DNA of 64,000 nucleotides, from assembly GCA_041497115.1 (NCBI GenBank), contig JBGQFW010000006.1, positions 12,195 through 76,194 of the forward strand. The letters are read 5' to 3'. Below are positions 27,934 to 36,676 of this stretch, in pieces. How positions within the stretch are numbered: position 1 is the stretch's first letter; every line of letters begins with the position of its first letter. The translations under genes were made by a program, and so were the position numbers. The notes under the pieces are model-generated. The model ran no database searches, was not told the origin of the DNA, and saw nothing but the letters and a program-made list of their open reading frames with translations. This DNA comes from AR5 sp041497115 (GTDB lineage: Bacteria > Methylomirabilota > Methylomirabilia > Rokubacteriales > CSP1-6).

Positions 27934-28709
27934 CGCAACCGCTCCCCGACCTCGCGCACGGTGGCGAAGCCGCCGGCGGGCCGCCGCGCGAGCGTGCGCG
28001 CGAGCGCGTCCATCCCCTCCACCACCAGGTCGCGGTCGTGCAGCACGGCGACGCGCGCGTCGTCCACGAACGTCAGTCCCGGCACCGCGCCGAAGCGGCC
28101 GGCGTCGCGGCACGAGAGATAGCGCAGGCCGTGGTCCACCGCCATGCGCGCGGTGGCGGCGGTGAAGGCGTTGCCGGGAGGCACGAACGTCACCACGCGG
28201 GTCGCGAAATATTCCTCGAGGATCGCCTGCGCGCGGGCGAGGTGCTCGCGCTGCACAAGGTCGGGCACCTCGGGCAGGAACTCGCGATGCCAGCGGCGGT
28301 TGCCGGTGAACGCGCGCGGGCGGAAGGCGCGGCCGGCGAGCACGCAGTGCGTGTAGCCGTGGTTGGCGACCTCGAGCAGCCCGCGCGTCACCCCCCCGCG
28401 GATCACCGACGCCGCCTCCCGAAACTTCTCGGGGAACGGCACCACGCGGCCGTCGCGCTCGACCCAGCCGGCGGTGATCGCCACCGTCAGCCGCGCCCCC
28501 GCCCCCTCCAGCAGCGCCAGCACGCGCTCCCACTCCGCCGCGCCGAGCTCGCGATACGGTCCCCAGCGCTTGATCGGCGGCAGGTACTTGAGGAAGAGGA
28601 AGTTGCCGGGGAACGGCAGCGGGCCCAGGCGCGTGCGGCCGTAGACCTCGAGCCGCTTGGAGGCGGCGCCCACGTCATCGAGCCGGAGCGCGACGCCTTC
28701 GCCACTCAT
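27930..28709 (-). CDS. Polysaccharide deacetylase (NodB-like, CE4)
   Basis: The 259-aa product has the NodB features: an Asp pair in ALRLDDVGA, the metal-binding HxxxH in NHGYTHC and FVPPGNAFTAAT. It has no signal peptide, so it should act in the cytoplasm on a precursor or lipid-linked intermediate, removing an acetyl group from an amino sugar. Its start overlaps the end of the upstream GT4 gene by 35 nt. Confidence 0.8.
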   Translation of the reverse strand: MSGEGVALRLDDVGAASKRLEVYGRTRLGPLPFPGNFLFLKYLPPIKRWGPYRELGAAEWERVLALLEGAGARLTVAITAGWVERDGRVVPFPEKFREAASVIRGGVTRGLLEVANHGYTHCVLAGRAFRPRAFTGNRRWHREFLPEVPDLVQREHLARAQAILEEYFATRVVTFVPPGNAFTAATARMAVDHGLRYLSCRDAGRFGAVPGLTFVDDARVAVLHDRDLVVEGMDALARTLARRPAGGFATVREVGERLR

Positions 28710-29820
28710 CCACCACGTCCTCGTAGATCTTCTTGGTCGCGCGCGCGCAGCGGTCCCACCGGAAGCGCGCCTCCACCCGCTCGCGGTTCAGCGCGCCGAG
28801 CTTCTGGCGCAGCGGCGCGTCGGCCAGCAGCTGGGCCAGCCGCCGCGCGGCGGTCTCGCGGTCGTCGGGATCGACGAGGACGCCGCCCTCGCCGTCCGCC
28901 AGCAGCTCGGGGAGCGAGCCGCGGTTGGAGGCGACGACGGGCAGCCCGCACGACATCGCCTCGGCCACGCTGAAGCCGAACCCCTCCAGCGACGACGGGA
29001 AGAACAGCACGTCGGCGAGGTTGTAGTAGTCCACCTTCTCGCGCTCGGGGACATACCCGGTGAAGACCACGCGCCGCGCCTCCACCAGATCGGCGGCGCG
29101 GCGGCGGAGCGGCTCGAGCAGCGGGCCGGCGCCGCACACCAGCAGGCAGGCGTCCGGCCGCTCGGCGGCGACGAGGCGCCAGGTGTCGAGCAGGCCGAAC
29201 AGGTTCTTGCGCGCCTTGAGCCCGCCGAGAAACAGCGCGACGGTCCGCCCCTCGAGCCCCCAGCGCCGGGCGAGCGGCGCCGGGCGCGGCCCCGGCGCGA
29301 AGCGCGCGTCCACGCCGTAGGGCACGACCGCGAACCGCTCGGCGGGCACGCCGAGCTCGGCCACCGCCTGGCGCACCGCGAACTCGCTGCCGACCACCAC
29401 CCGCTCGACCGCGCGCATCACACGTCCCTCGATCAGCGGGTTGAGCCAGTGGGGATCGAGGTGGTGGTGGTGGGCGACGATCGGCACGTCGAGCCGGTAG
29501 CGGCGGCGGGCCAGCAGCGCGGCGGGGCCGATGTAGCGCAGCGAGTGGACGCGCAGGAAGTCGAACGGCGTCGCGTCCCACACGCGCTTGATCGCCGGCG
29601 GCAGCACGAGCGGCGCCACCGGCCACCGCAGCCCGCGGCCGATCGGCAGCCGGTGGATCGTCCAGTTGGCGACGCCGGCGGGGTAGCGCTTGTGGCGGGC
29701 CAGCAGGATGTCGAAGTGGACCCCGAGCGCGGCGACTCGCTGCAGGAGCTCGCGCTCGAACGTTTCCCCGCCCGACGTCGTCTCCGGATCGATGCCGCAG
29801 TGGGGGGAGCAGCCTCTCAG
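28675..29820 (-). CDS. Glycosyltransferase family 4, probable CTG start
   Basis: The product is a GT-B enzyme of about 381 aa: SGGETFERELLQRVA near the N-terminus, LFLGGLKARKNLFGLLDTW and EX7E in EGFGFSVAE. No ATG, GTG or TTG lies near the expected N-terminus; the best start is CTG at 29820, forming a CTGA overlap with the sulfotransferase stop, by analogy with the ATGA/GTGA junctions around it. The first beta strand looks short, so the N-terminus may be slightly eroded. In-frame ATGs further upstream lie deep in the sulfotransferase gene. Confidence 0.8.
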   Translation of the reverse strand: MRGCSPHCGIDPETTSGGETFERELLQRVAALGVHFDILLARHKRYPAGVANWTIHRLPIGRGLRWPVAPLVLPPAIKRVWDATPFDFLRVHSLRYIGPAALLARRRYRLDVPIVAHHHHLDPHWLNPLIEGRVMRAVERVVVGSEFAVRQAVAELGVPAERFAVVPYGVDARFAPGPRPAPLARRWGLEGRTVALFLGGLKARKNLFGLLDTWRLVAAERPDACLLVCGAGPLLEPLRRRAADLVEARRVVFTGYVPEREKVDYYNLADVLFFPSSLEGFGFSVAEAMSCGLPVVASNRGSLPELLADGEGGVLVDPDDRETAARRLAQLLADAPLRQKLGALNRERVEARFRWDRCARATKKIYEDVVDEWRRRRAPAR

Positions 29821-30791
29821 AGCGCGTATCCCAGGCGGCGCAGCACCGGCTCCTCGATGGCGGTGATCAGCGCCGCGTCCTCGGCGGCCAGCCGGGTGCG
29901 CCACTTCTCGTTGCGGTTCTCGAGCCGCTCCGGCACGCGGGCCATGATCTCGGGCGACACCGGCAGCCCGGCGAAGCTGAACAGCGTCTCCAGCGTGCCG
30001 CGCGGGTCCTGACAGAGCGTCTCGTAGCGCACGTGCAGCACCGGGAGCCGCAGCCGCTCCTCCACCTCGAACGCGTAGGCGAGCGCGTCGCGCCACTGCA
30101 GCGCATGCTGCTCGAGCGGGTTGTCGCGCAGGAGCTCGCGCCAGCGCGGGGGCTTGACGCCGGGAAACGGGTCCTCGCGCTCGCGCCACGGCTTGAAGCG
30201 GTCCTCCGGCTCGCCGGGCTGGGCGTGGCCCCAGATGAGCGAGTGCACCACCGCGCGGCCGTCGCGGATGATGTGCACGAACACCGCGTCGGGGAAGACG
30301 GCCTTGAGGAAATCCAGCCGCACCGTGTTGTTGGGGCTCTTGTTCAGCACGCGCGGCTTGCCCTCCCGCCACGCCTGGAACGCGAACCGCCGGTGCAGCC
30401 GCTCGATCTCGGCGGGCGTGGCGTCGGCGGCGGAGCGGACGTAGTCGCCGTTGGCGTAGTCGAAGTAGCCGTGCGGCTGGAGGATCGGGTTCGCCTCGGA
30501 GAGGTTGGCCAGGTCCGGGTGCGTCGCGGCGAGGTGCATGGAGATCGTCGTCCCCGAGTGCGGCATGCCGTACATCAGCACGGGCCGCTCGGCCCGGGCG
30601 TCGCGGCCGGCGGTGCGGCGCCAGAGCTCGTAGCGGAGCTCGTAGGCGAGCGTCTTGGCCGCGCGCGCCGGGAACTTCACGAACCAGCCGGCGGTGCCGA
30701 AGTCGCGAGTGAGCACGCGCGGGTCCACCTCGTTCAGCCGCGTGCGGTTGCCGAGCATCTCTTGCAGCCGGAGCTCCGTCATCCTCGCCAC
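29817..30791 (-). CDS. PAPS-dependent sulfotransferase
   Basis: The 324-aa product has the 5'-phosphosulfate loop GMPHSGTTISMH and the 3'-phosphate region VHIIRDGRAVVHS, the two PAPS-binding sites of the Sulfotransfer family. It has no membrane anchor. It should move sulfate from PAPS to a sugar of the glycan; the donor can be made by the fused ATP sulfurylase/APS kinase encoded at 47545-49248 in the same gene run. A 24-nt gap separates it from the next downstream-strand gene on its right. Confidence 0.88.
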   Translation of the reverse strand: MARMTELRLQEMLGNRTRLNEVDPRVLTRDFGTAGWFVKFPARAAKTLAYELRYELWRRTAGRDARAERPVLMYGMPHSGTTISMHLAATHPDLANLSEANPILQPHGYFDYANGDYVRSAADATPAEIERLHRRFAFQAWREGKPRVLNKSPNNTVRLDFLKAVFPDAVFVHIIRDGRAVVHSLIWGHAQPGEPEDRFKPWREREDPFPGVKPPRWRELLRDNPLEQHALQWRDALAYAFEVEERLRLPVLHVRYETLCQDPRGTLETLFSFAGLPVSPEIMARVPERLENRNEKWRTRLAAEDAALITAIEEPVLRRLGYAL

Positions 30792-30815
30792 GCCGTCACC
30801 TCGTCGTCGCTCATT

Positions 30816-31586
30816 CTAGCCGTGGGACGCCACGATCTCGATGTTCGGGTTCACGCCCGCCGCGCGGTAGTAGAGGCGCACCAGCGGCCACAGCGGGCCG
30901 CCCACCCGGCGCGGCTCGCGATCCTCCAGCACGCGCAGGACGCGGCCCCCCGCCGCCGTGACGAGCGCCCGCGTCTCGCCGAGCGTGAGCGGGCGGAGCG
31001 TGTCCAGGAACGCGGCCGGGCGGCCGCGGGCGCTCACCCAGGCGCGCGCCGCCCACCGGGGCAGCCCGGGGATCCAGAAGATCTTGTAGTGGCCCTCCTG
31101 GCAGGAGAAGCGGTGCGGCGCGTGGAGGTAGAGCGCGCCGTGCGGCCGGAGCACCCGCAGCATCTCGCCGACCGCGCGGCCGGCGTCGGCGACGTGCTCG
31201 AGCGTCGAGTAGCAGTGCACGACGTCGAAGGCGCCGCGCGCGAACGGCAGCGCCTCGGCGACGGCCCGCGCCACGCGCGACGGTCCCAGCCGCCGTCCGG
31301 CGATCGCCGTCGCCTCGCCGGAGGCGTCCACACCCCATACCGCGGCGCCGGCCGCGCCGGCGGCGGCGGCGAAGCCGCCGGTGCCGCAGCCGACGTCGAG
31401 CAGCCGCAGGCCGCGCAGCGGGCGACCCAGCGCTTGTTGCAGCCGCGCCACCCGTCCGCGCTCCTGGGCGCCGTCGTCGAGGCGCGCCGTCACGTGCTCG
31501 CGCCAGCCGGGAATGCCGAGCGTGTCGCGGTAGTAGCGCGTGTAGTACGCCTCCAGCGCCGCCCGCACGTCCCCCCCGCCCGTCAC
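30816..31586 (-). CDS. SAM-dependent methyltransferase
   Basis: The 256-aa class I methyltransferase has motif I LLDVGCGTGGFAAAAGAAG, VWGVDASGEA, AEALPFARGAFDVVHCY and STLEHVADAGRAV. The C-terminal part carries an aromatic stretch (GHYKIFWIPGLPRWAARAW) that may touch the membrane. The GTG at 31586 overlaps the upstream PseG-like stop (GTGA). Confidence 0.87.
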   Translation of the reverse strand: MTGGGDVRAALEAYYTRYYRDTLGIPGWREHVTARLDDGAQERGRVARLQQALGRPLRGLRLLDVGCGTGGFAAAAGAAGAAVWGVDASGEATAIAGRRLGPSRVARAVAEALPFARGAFDVVHCYSTLEHVADAGRAVGEMLRVLRPHGALYLHAPHRFSCQEGHYKIFWIPGLPRWAARAWVSARGRPAAFLDTLRPLTLGETRALVTAAGGRVLRVLEDREPRRVGGPLWPLVRLYYRAAGVNPNIEIVASHG

Positions 31587-32620
31587 ACCGCCACCTCCCG
31601 CCCGAGCGCGGCCGCCGCCACGCGACGGGCGCCGCGGCCGTCCACCAGCCGCTGGCCGGCCCCGCTCATCGCGCGGCGGGTGGCGGCGTCTCCGAGCAGC
31701 GCGGCCAGCGCCTCGGCCAGCCGCACGGCGAAGTCGGCGGCGTCGGGCGACGGCAGCGCGCGCACGGCGCCGCCGGCCGCGAAGCCCGCGAGGTTCGCGC
31801 GCTGATTGTCGGCCACGGCGGTGGCGAGGGCGGGGCATCCCGCCCACGCCAGCTCGAGGAGCGTGAGACCGGCGGCGGTCACCGCCAGGTCGGCCTCGAG
31901 GAACAACGAGCACACGTCCGGCGGGTCGTGGCGCACGCGCACCGTCCGGCGGCAGCGGCCGGCCGCCGTCGCCGCCGGCGCCGGATCGGCGAACGGCCCG
32001 ACGAGCGCGTCGACGACGAAATCGCCGGGCGCGGCGTCGAGCGCGGCCAGCAGCGGGGCGAGCACCCCCGGCACCTCGCCGCCCCCGAGGGTGACCACGA
32101 CGGCGGCGACGCGCTCGCGCAGCCGGCGCTCGGGCCGCGTCCAGCACTGCGGGCGCAGCGGCGCGTACGCCGGGCCGAGGAGGAACCGTGTGTCACCGTG
32201 ACGCGAGCGGTGCGGCCGCTCGGCGGCGCCCGGCGCGGGATCGACCACCACGTGGCACGGCGACGGCGTCGCGGCCAGATCGTCGAACGCGACCAGTGTC
32301 AGGCCGGTCGCCCGCAACCGCTCCAGCGCGTCGTCGCTGGCGCGATAGCTGTCGATCACGAGGGTGGCGGCGCCCGTCGCGCCGGCGGCGGCGCACAGCC
32401 GCTCGAGCGCCGGCGCGTCCCACGCCGGCCAGCCGTCGATCGTCACCGCCGTCCGGCCGGCCGCCTCCACGCGCGTGCGGAAGGGGCCGGCGGCGGGCGC
32501 GGCCACCGACGCCAACGCGCCCTCCGCCTCGAGCGCGGCCGCCAGCGCGAGCGCGCGGCCGAGATGGCCCAGCCCGATGTCGGGGCCGCCGTCGGCGGCG
32601 AGGAGGACGCGCTCAGCCAT
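31583..32620 (-). CDS. PseG/SpsG-like nucleotide-sugar hydrolase
   Basis: The 345-aa GT-B-like protein begins DGGPDIGLGHLGRALALA, the signature region of UDP-2,4-diacetamido-2,4,6-trideoxy-altropyranose hydrolase (PseG) with the catalytic His, and ends with a MurG-like domain (AAGLTLLELAWAGCPALA). It removes UDP to release the free sugar used by the PseI/NeuB synthase. It overlaps the acetyltransferase gene by 8 nt. SpsG of spore-coat polysaccharide is the nearest alternative name. Confidence 0.82.
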   Translation of the reverse strand: MAERVLLAADGGPDIGLGHLGRALALAAALEAEGALASVAAPAAGPFRTRVEAAGRTAVTIDGWPAWDAPALERLCAAAGATGAATLVIDSYRASDDALERLRATGLTLVAFDDLAATPSPCHVVVDPAPGAAERPHRSRHGDTRFLLGPAYAPLRPQCWTRPERRLRERVAAVVVTLGGGEVPGVLAPLLAALDAAPGDFVVDALVGPFADPAPAATAAGRCRRTVRVRHDPPDVCSLFLEADLAVTAAGLTLLELAWAGCPALATAVADNQRANLAGFAAGGAVRALPSPDAADFAVRLAEALAALLGDAATRRAMSGAGQRLVDGRGARRVAAAALGREVAV

Positions 32621-33092
32621 CGCGCCAGGCCATCGCCGTCGCGGTCGCGCCGCCGACGCGGCGCTCGCCGGCCGCCACGAAGCCGGCGCGCTCGAAGGCC
32701 GTCCGCGACCGGGGGTTGTCGGCGCGCACGAGGGCGACCACCGGCGCGCGGCGGCCGGCGGCGCGGAACGCCGCGACCGCCGCGCGCAGCGCCGCCGGTC
32801 CGAGCCCGTGGCCGCGCGCCTCGGGGGCAAGCGCCACGCTCACGAGCGCCTCGCCGGCGGCGGCGTCGAAGCGCACGTAGCCGACGTCGGCGCCGCCCTC
32901 GGCGGCGATCATGTAGATCGGCGCCGTCTCGTCGGTGAGCCGCGCCGCCAGCCAGCGCTCGTGGCGGTCGAAGGCGATCGGCTCGGCGCTGAACGACACG
33001 CGGCGGACGGTCTCCTCGTTTCTCAGCTCCCAGAGCCGCCGCGCGTCCGCGGCGGTCGCCCGGCGCAGCGACACGGCGGACGCCTCACGCAT
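32613..33092 (-). CDS. GNAT N-acetyltransferase, PseH/SpsD-like
   Basis: The 159-aa GNAT protein starts SLRRATAADARRLWELRNEE and has acetyl-CoA motif A in LAPEARGHGLGPAAL, followed by RADNPRSRTAFERAGF. Wedged between NeuB- and PseG-family genes with 8-nt overlaps on both sides, it is best read as the enzyme that acetylates the 4-amino group of the PseC product. Confidence 0.82.
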   Translation of the reverse strand: MREASAVSLRRATAADARRLWELRNEETVRRVSFSAEPIAFDRHERWLAARLTDETAPIYMIAAEGGADVGYVRFDAAAGEALVSVALAPEARGHGLGPAALRAAVAAFRAAGRRAPVVALVRADNPRSRTAFERAGFVAAGERRVGGATATAMAWRDG

Positions 33093-34134
33093 AGTCCGCC
33101 GCGGTCAGCGGCGCCTGCGCCGAGAGCGGACGGGCGGCGCGCCGCCCGACGACGCGGTCCCACGCGCTGGGCGGCAGGCCGGGCTCGAGAGCGCCGCAGC
33201 GGAGGATGACGAGGTTGTCGGGGCCGAGCGGCTCGCCCGAGGCCACGTCGCGGGCGACGAAGATCGCGCGGCGGGCGAAGCGCCGCAGCTCCTGCTCGAC
33301 CGGCTGCACCGTCTTGTCGCCGCTGCCGAGCGCGCTCTCGACCTCGCGGACCTTGCGCACGAGCAGCGCCAGCTCGTCGGGCTCGACGGCGAACGCGTGG
33401 TCGGGGCCGGGCAGCCGGTTGCTCAGCGTGAAGTGCTTCTCGAGCAGGTTGGCCCCGAGCGCGACCGCCGCGAGCGGCCCCACCAGCGGATCGCGGGAGT
33501 GATCGGACAGCCCCACCGGCACGCCGAACGCCGCCTTCATCGTCACGATCGCGCGCAGGTTGAGCGCGTCGAGCGGCGCCGGGTAGGCGGCGGTGCACTG
33601 CATGAGCGCCAGCGGTCGTCCCGCCATCGCGGTCACCGTCTCGCCCACCTCGTCGAGGTCGGCGGTGCCGGTGGAGACGATCAGCGGCTTGCCGCGGGCG
33701 GCCGTGTAGCGCACGAGCGGCAGGTGCGTCATCTCATAGGAGGCGATCTTGTAGGCGCGCACGAGCGGGTCGAGCCGGTCCACCGACTCCTCGTCGAACG
33801 CGGAGGCCAGGAAGTCGATCGAGCGGGAGGCCGAGTGGTCGGCCAGCGCGGGCAGCCACTCGTACGGCATCTCCATGTCGGCGATGACGTCGTAGATCGA
33901 CCGGTCGAGCTTGAGGTACTCGGACCGCCCGGCGCCGCGGGCGTAGAGCTTGCTCGCCCGGAAGAGCTGAAACTTGACGGCGTCGGCGCCCGCCTCGGCG
34001 GCGACGTCGATGAGCCGCCGCGCCTGCTCGAGGCGGCCGTCGTGATTGGACCCCGCCTCGGCGATGACGTAGCACGGCTGCCCGTCGCCGATCCGCCGCC
34101 GCCCCACGCCGACCGTCGCCACCACAGCGCTCAC
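33085..34134 (-). CDS. Nonulosonic acid synthase (NeuB/PseI/SpsE family)
   Basis: The 349-aa product has an N-terminal TIM barrel (VIAEAGSNHDG, DAVKFQLF, VGLSDHSRD, LEKHFTLS) and a C-terminal SAF/antifreeze-like domain (about 290-345). The family condenses a 6-carbon amino sugar with phosphoenolpyruvate to form sialic, legionaminic or pseudaminic acid. The adjoining PseG- and PseH-like genes favour a pseudaminic-type product. GTGA overlap with the aminotransferase gene upstream. Confidence 0.92.
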   Translation of the reverse strand: MSAVVATVGVGRRRIGDGQPCYVIAEAGSNHDGRLEQARRLIDVAAEAGADAVKFQLFRASKLYARGAGRSEYLKLDRSIYDVIADMEMPYEWLPALADHSASRSIDFLASAFDEESVDRLDPLVRAYKIASYEMTHLPLVRYTAARGKPLIVSTGTADLDEVGETVTAMAGRPLALMQCTAAYPAPLDALNLRAIVTMKAAFGVPVGLSDHSRDPLVGPLAAVALGANLLEKHFTLSNRLPGPDHAFAVEPDELALLVRKVREVESALGSGDKTVQPVEQELRRFARRAIFVARDVASGEPLGPDNLVILRCGALEPGLPPSAWDRVVGRRAARPLSAQAPLTAADYA

Positions 34135-35420
34135 GGCTGGCGGAACACCGGCTCGACGACGCGGCCCTCCAGGCGGCGGGCGGCGTCCCCCGCCCGCACC
34201 GCGTCGGCGACGATGCCGAGCGCGGTGCCGTACACGCCGAGGGTCGTCTCGACGTCCCGATCGTCGTGGGAGAACGACACGTTCATCCCGCCGCCCAGCA
34301 GGATGCCGCGCTTGAGGCACTCTTGTAGAAACAGCGTCTTGAGGATCGCCGGATCGCCGCCGCCGGGATCGGCGACCGTGATCACGGTGCGCGGCGGATA
34401 GCCGACGCACGCCAGGTGGCGCTCGAGCCCGGCCGCGCGGGCGAGCGCGTTGAACCCCTCCTGCAGCCGGCCGCCCTGCCGCCACAGGTGCGCGATCACC
34501 GGCTTGTCGCACATCTCGCGCACCGTCGCCAGCGCCGCCGCCAGCGAGACGGCCTCGCCGCCGAAGGTGAACGAGAAGAAGATCCGGTCGAAGACCTCCA
34601 TGAGGTCGCGGCGCCCGACCACCGCCGCGATGGGAAAGCCGTTGCCGAGCGCCTTGCCGAAGCAGGCCAGGTCGGGAATCACGCCGAACAGCTCCTGGGC
34701 GCCGCCGAGCGCCAGGCGGAATCCGGTGACGATCTCATCGAACACCAGCAGCGCCCCCTGGCGATGGGCGAGGTCGCGCACGCCCTCGAGGAAGCCGGGG
34801 GCGGGCGGCACGATGCCGACCGGCTCCATGACGACGGCGGCCACGCGACCGGGATGCTCGGCGAACACGCGCTCGAGGCTGGCCAGGTCGTTGTAGGCGA
34901 ACGTCACCGTGAGCTCGCGCACCGCCTTCGGGATGCCGTCGGCGCGCGTGGTCGTGGCGATGTACCAGTCCTGCCAGCCGTGGTAGCCGCAGCAGGCGAT
35001 GACGTCGCGGCCGGTGAGGGCGCGCGCGGCGCGCACCGCGCCGGCGGTCGCGTCGGAGCCGTTCTTGCCGAAGCGCACCATGTCGGCGCCGGGGATGAGC
35101 TCGGTCAACGCCTCCGCCACCTCGACCTCGAGTGGATGCGCCGTCGAGAACGACACGCCCTCGGCGGCCTGGCGGGTGACGGCCTCCACGACGGCCGGGT
35201 AGGCGTGGCCGAGGATCACCGCGCCGAGCGCCATCGGGTAGTCGATGTACTCGTTGTCGTCGACATCCCAGACGTGGCTGCCGCGGCCGCGGGCCAGGAA
35301 CGCCGGTCCCACCCCCTCGACGTAGGCGTTCCGCCCCTTGCTGAACGTCTGCGTGGCCGACGGGATGACAGCCAGCGCCCGCTTGAGATACGCGCTCGAC
35401 CGCTCGCCCTTGCGCGCCAT
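34131..35420 (-). CDS. Class III aminotransferase, glutamate-1-semialdehyde aminomutase-like
   Basis: The 429-aa PLP enzyme has KNGSDATAGAVRAARALTGR, DEIVTGFRLALGGAQE and the PLP lysine in CFGKALGNGFPIAAV. It resembles HemL but lies in a sugar locus next to a nonulosonate synthase, where such proteins act as sugar or C3 amino-group enzymes rather than in haem synthesis. The ATG at 35420 shares a base with the upstream stop (TGATG). The substrate is not evident. Confidence 0.83.
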   Translation of the reverse strand: MARKGERSSAYLKRALAVIPSATQTFSKGRNAYVEGVGPAFLARGRGSHVWDVDDNEYIDYPMALGAVILGHAYPAVVEAVTRQAAEGVSFSTAHPLEVEVAEALTELIPGADMVRFGKNGSDATAGAVRAARALTGRDVIACCGYHGWQDWYIATTTRADGIPKAVRELTVTFAYNDLASLERVFAEHPGRVAAVVMEPVGIVPPAPGFLEGVRDLAHRQGALLVFDEIVTGFRLALGGAQELFGVIPDLACFGKALGNGFPIAAVVGRRDLMEVFDRIFFSFTFGGEAVSLAAALATVREMCDKPVIAHLWRQGGRLQEGFNALARAAGLERHLACVGYPPRTVITVADPGGGDPAILKTLFLQECLKRGILLGGGMNVSFSHDDRDVETTLGVYGTALGIVADAVRAGDAARRLEGRVVEPVFRQP

Positions 35421-36676
35421 CACGCCTCCCCTGCCGCGCCCGCGCGCATCGTGCCGGCGACGAGGTCGAGGAGACGCGCCGACGCGCGCCCGTCGACCGC
35501 TCCCAGGAACTTCGCCAGGTACGCCTCCCGCGCCGCGCCGTCGACGGCCCAGTCGCCCAGGCGCATGCGCGGCAGCTGCTCGATCGTCTCGCCGACGCCC
35601 AGCGTGGCGGCCACGCCCTTGAACTGGAACAACATCCCCTCCTCGCGCCCGAACAGCCGCGGGTGCCACGGCTGGGTCGTGCCCATCTGGTCCAGCTCCG
35701 GCGCGATCGAGAGGCTGGGCACGCCGACCGCCACCGCCTCGAGGATCGCGAAGCTGTAGAAGTGGACGCACAGGCCGGCGACGGCGAGCAGCTCGACGAT
35801 CGTCGCCGGGTACTGGGTGCGGTCGTACAGCACCTGGTCGGCGACGCGCCGGAGATAGCGCGGCACCGGATCCTTGGCCCGCGCCTTCACCACGAGCAGG
35901 GCGTCGTTGGCGTCGGCGAACTCGCGCACGGCGCGCGTCACGCCGACGTCGTCCCAGCCACGATCCACCAGCCGGACGAGGTCGCCGGCGCTGCTCCGAC
36001 GCAGGCGCCACCGTCGCCACGCGCGGTTGCCGCCCGCGTACGCCCAGCGGCTCCACGGCGTCGCTGGATTCGAGTGGAAGGGATAGGGCAGGTAGAGGAC
36101 GACCGGGCGCGCCGCCGGGATCCCGAGCCGCCGCCGGATCTCCTCGGGATCGACCGCGCCGATCTGGTCGAGCTCCGGCATCCCGACCGCGGTCGAGCGC
36201 GCGCGGATCTCCCCCTCGCGCGCGTCGCCGGCGGTCGTGAGCCCGCGGTCGCGGAAGTTGTCGAGCGCGAAGTCCACCCACCAGTCGCTGTGGACGGCCA
36301 CGCCGGCCGCCCGCGTGAAGTCCTCGGGGACGAGCTTTCGCCAGAGGTCCCCGGTGAACTGGAGGATCGTCCACGGCACCGCGGCGGCCGCGCGGCCGTC
36401 CGGCTTCTTCTCGATCGCGACGACCGCGTCCACGCCCGCCGCCGCCACCGCATCGAGCAGCGCGGCGCGGCCGGCGTACATGACGATCCGCGGCGTCCCC
36501 GCGCGGAAGCGGGGGGCCCGGTCGGCGGCGGGGAACTCGTAGCCCTTGTGGCCGCGTCGCGCCTGCGCGCCGTCGTGCAGGGCGACGACCTCCATTCCGC
36601 GGGCGAGCGCCGCCTCGACCACCGGCCCCAGCAGCCGGTAGTAGTTGTTCCGGGTGATGACGACGCCGAGCCTCAT
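35420..36676 (-). CDS. Surface-carbohydrate protein of unrecognised family, GT-B-like
   Basis: The 418-aa protein is not recognised with certainty. It starts GVVITRNNYYRLLGPVVEA and has a Rossmann-like second half (PVVLYLPYPFHSNP, LLVVKARAKDP, ILEAVAVGVPSLSIAPELD), the pattern of GT-B or CDP-glycerol-transferase-like enzymes with a C-terminal nucleotide-binding domain. There is no signal peptide or membrane helix. It lies between an aminotransferase gene and a DUF4910 gene with 1-nt and 4-nt overlaps, so the three probably act together. Confidence 0.55.
   Translation of the reverse strand: MRLGVVITRNNYYRLLGPVVEAALARGMEVVALHDGAQARRGHKGYEFPAADRAPRFRAGTPRIVMYAGRAALLDAVAAAGVDAVVAIEKKPDGRAAAAVPWTILQFTGDLWRKLVPEDFTRAAGVAVHSDWWVDFALDNFRDRGLTTAGDAREGEIRARSTAVGMPELDQIGAVDPEEIRRRLGIPAARPVVLYLPYPFHSNPATPWSRWAYAGGNRAWRRWRLRRSSAGDLVRLVDRGWDDVGVTRAVREFADANDALLVVKARAKDPVPRYLRRVADQVLYDRTQYPATIVELLAVAGLCVHFYSFAILEAVAVGVPSLSIAPELDQMGTTQPWHPRLFGREEGMLFQFKGVAATLGVGETIEQLPRMRLGDWAVDGAAREAYLAKFLGAVDGRASARLLDLVAGTMRAGAAGEA

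Noticed and set aside
30792..32830. Extension of the methyltransferase and PseG-like frames into each other
   Set aside because: The open frames run on because stops are rare; domain starts and GTGA/ATG junctions mark separate genes.
34131..35420. Haem biosynthesis role (HemL) for the class III aminotransferase
   Set aside because: Its neighbours are all sugar genes and no other tetrapyrrole gene is near, so it was named only by family.
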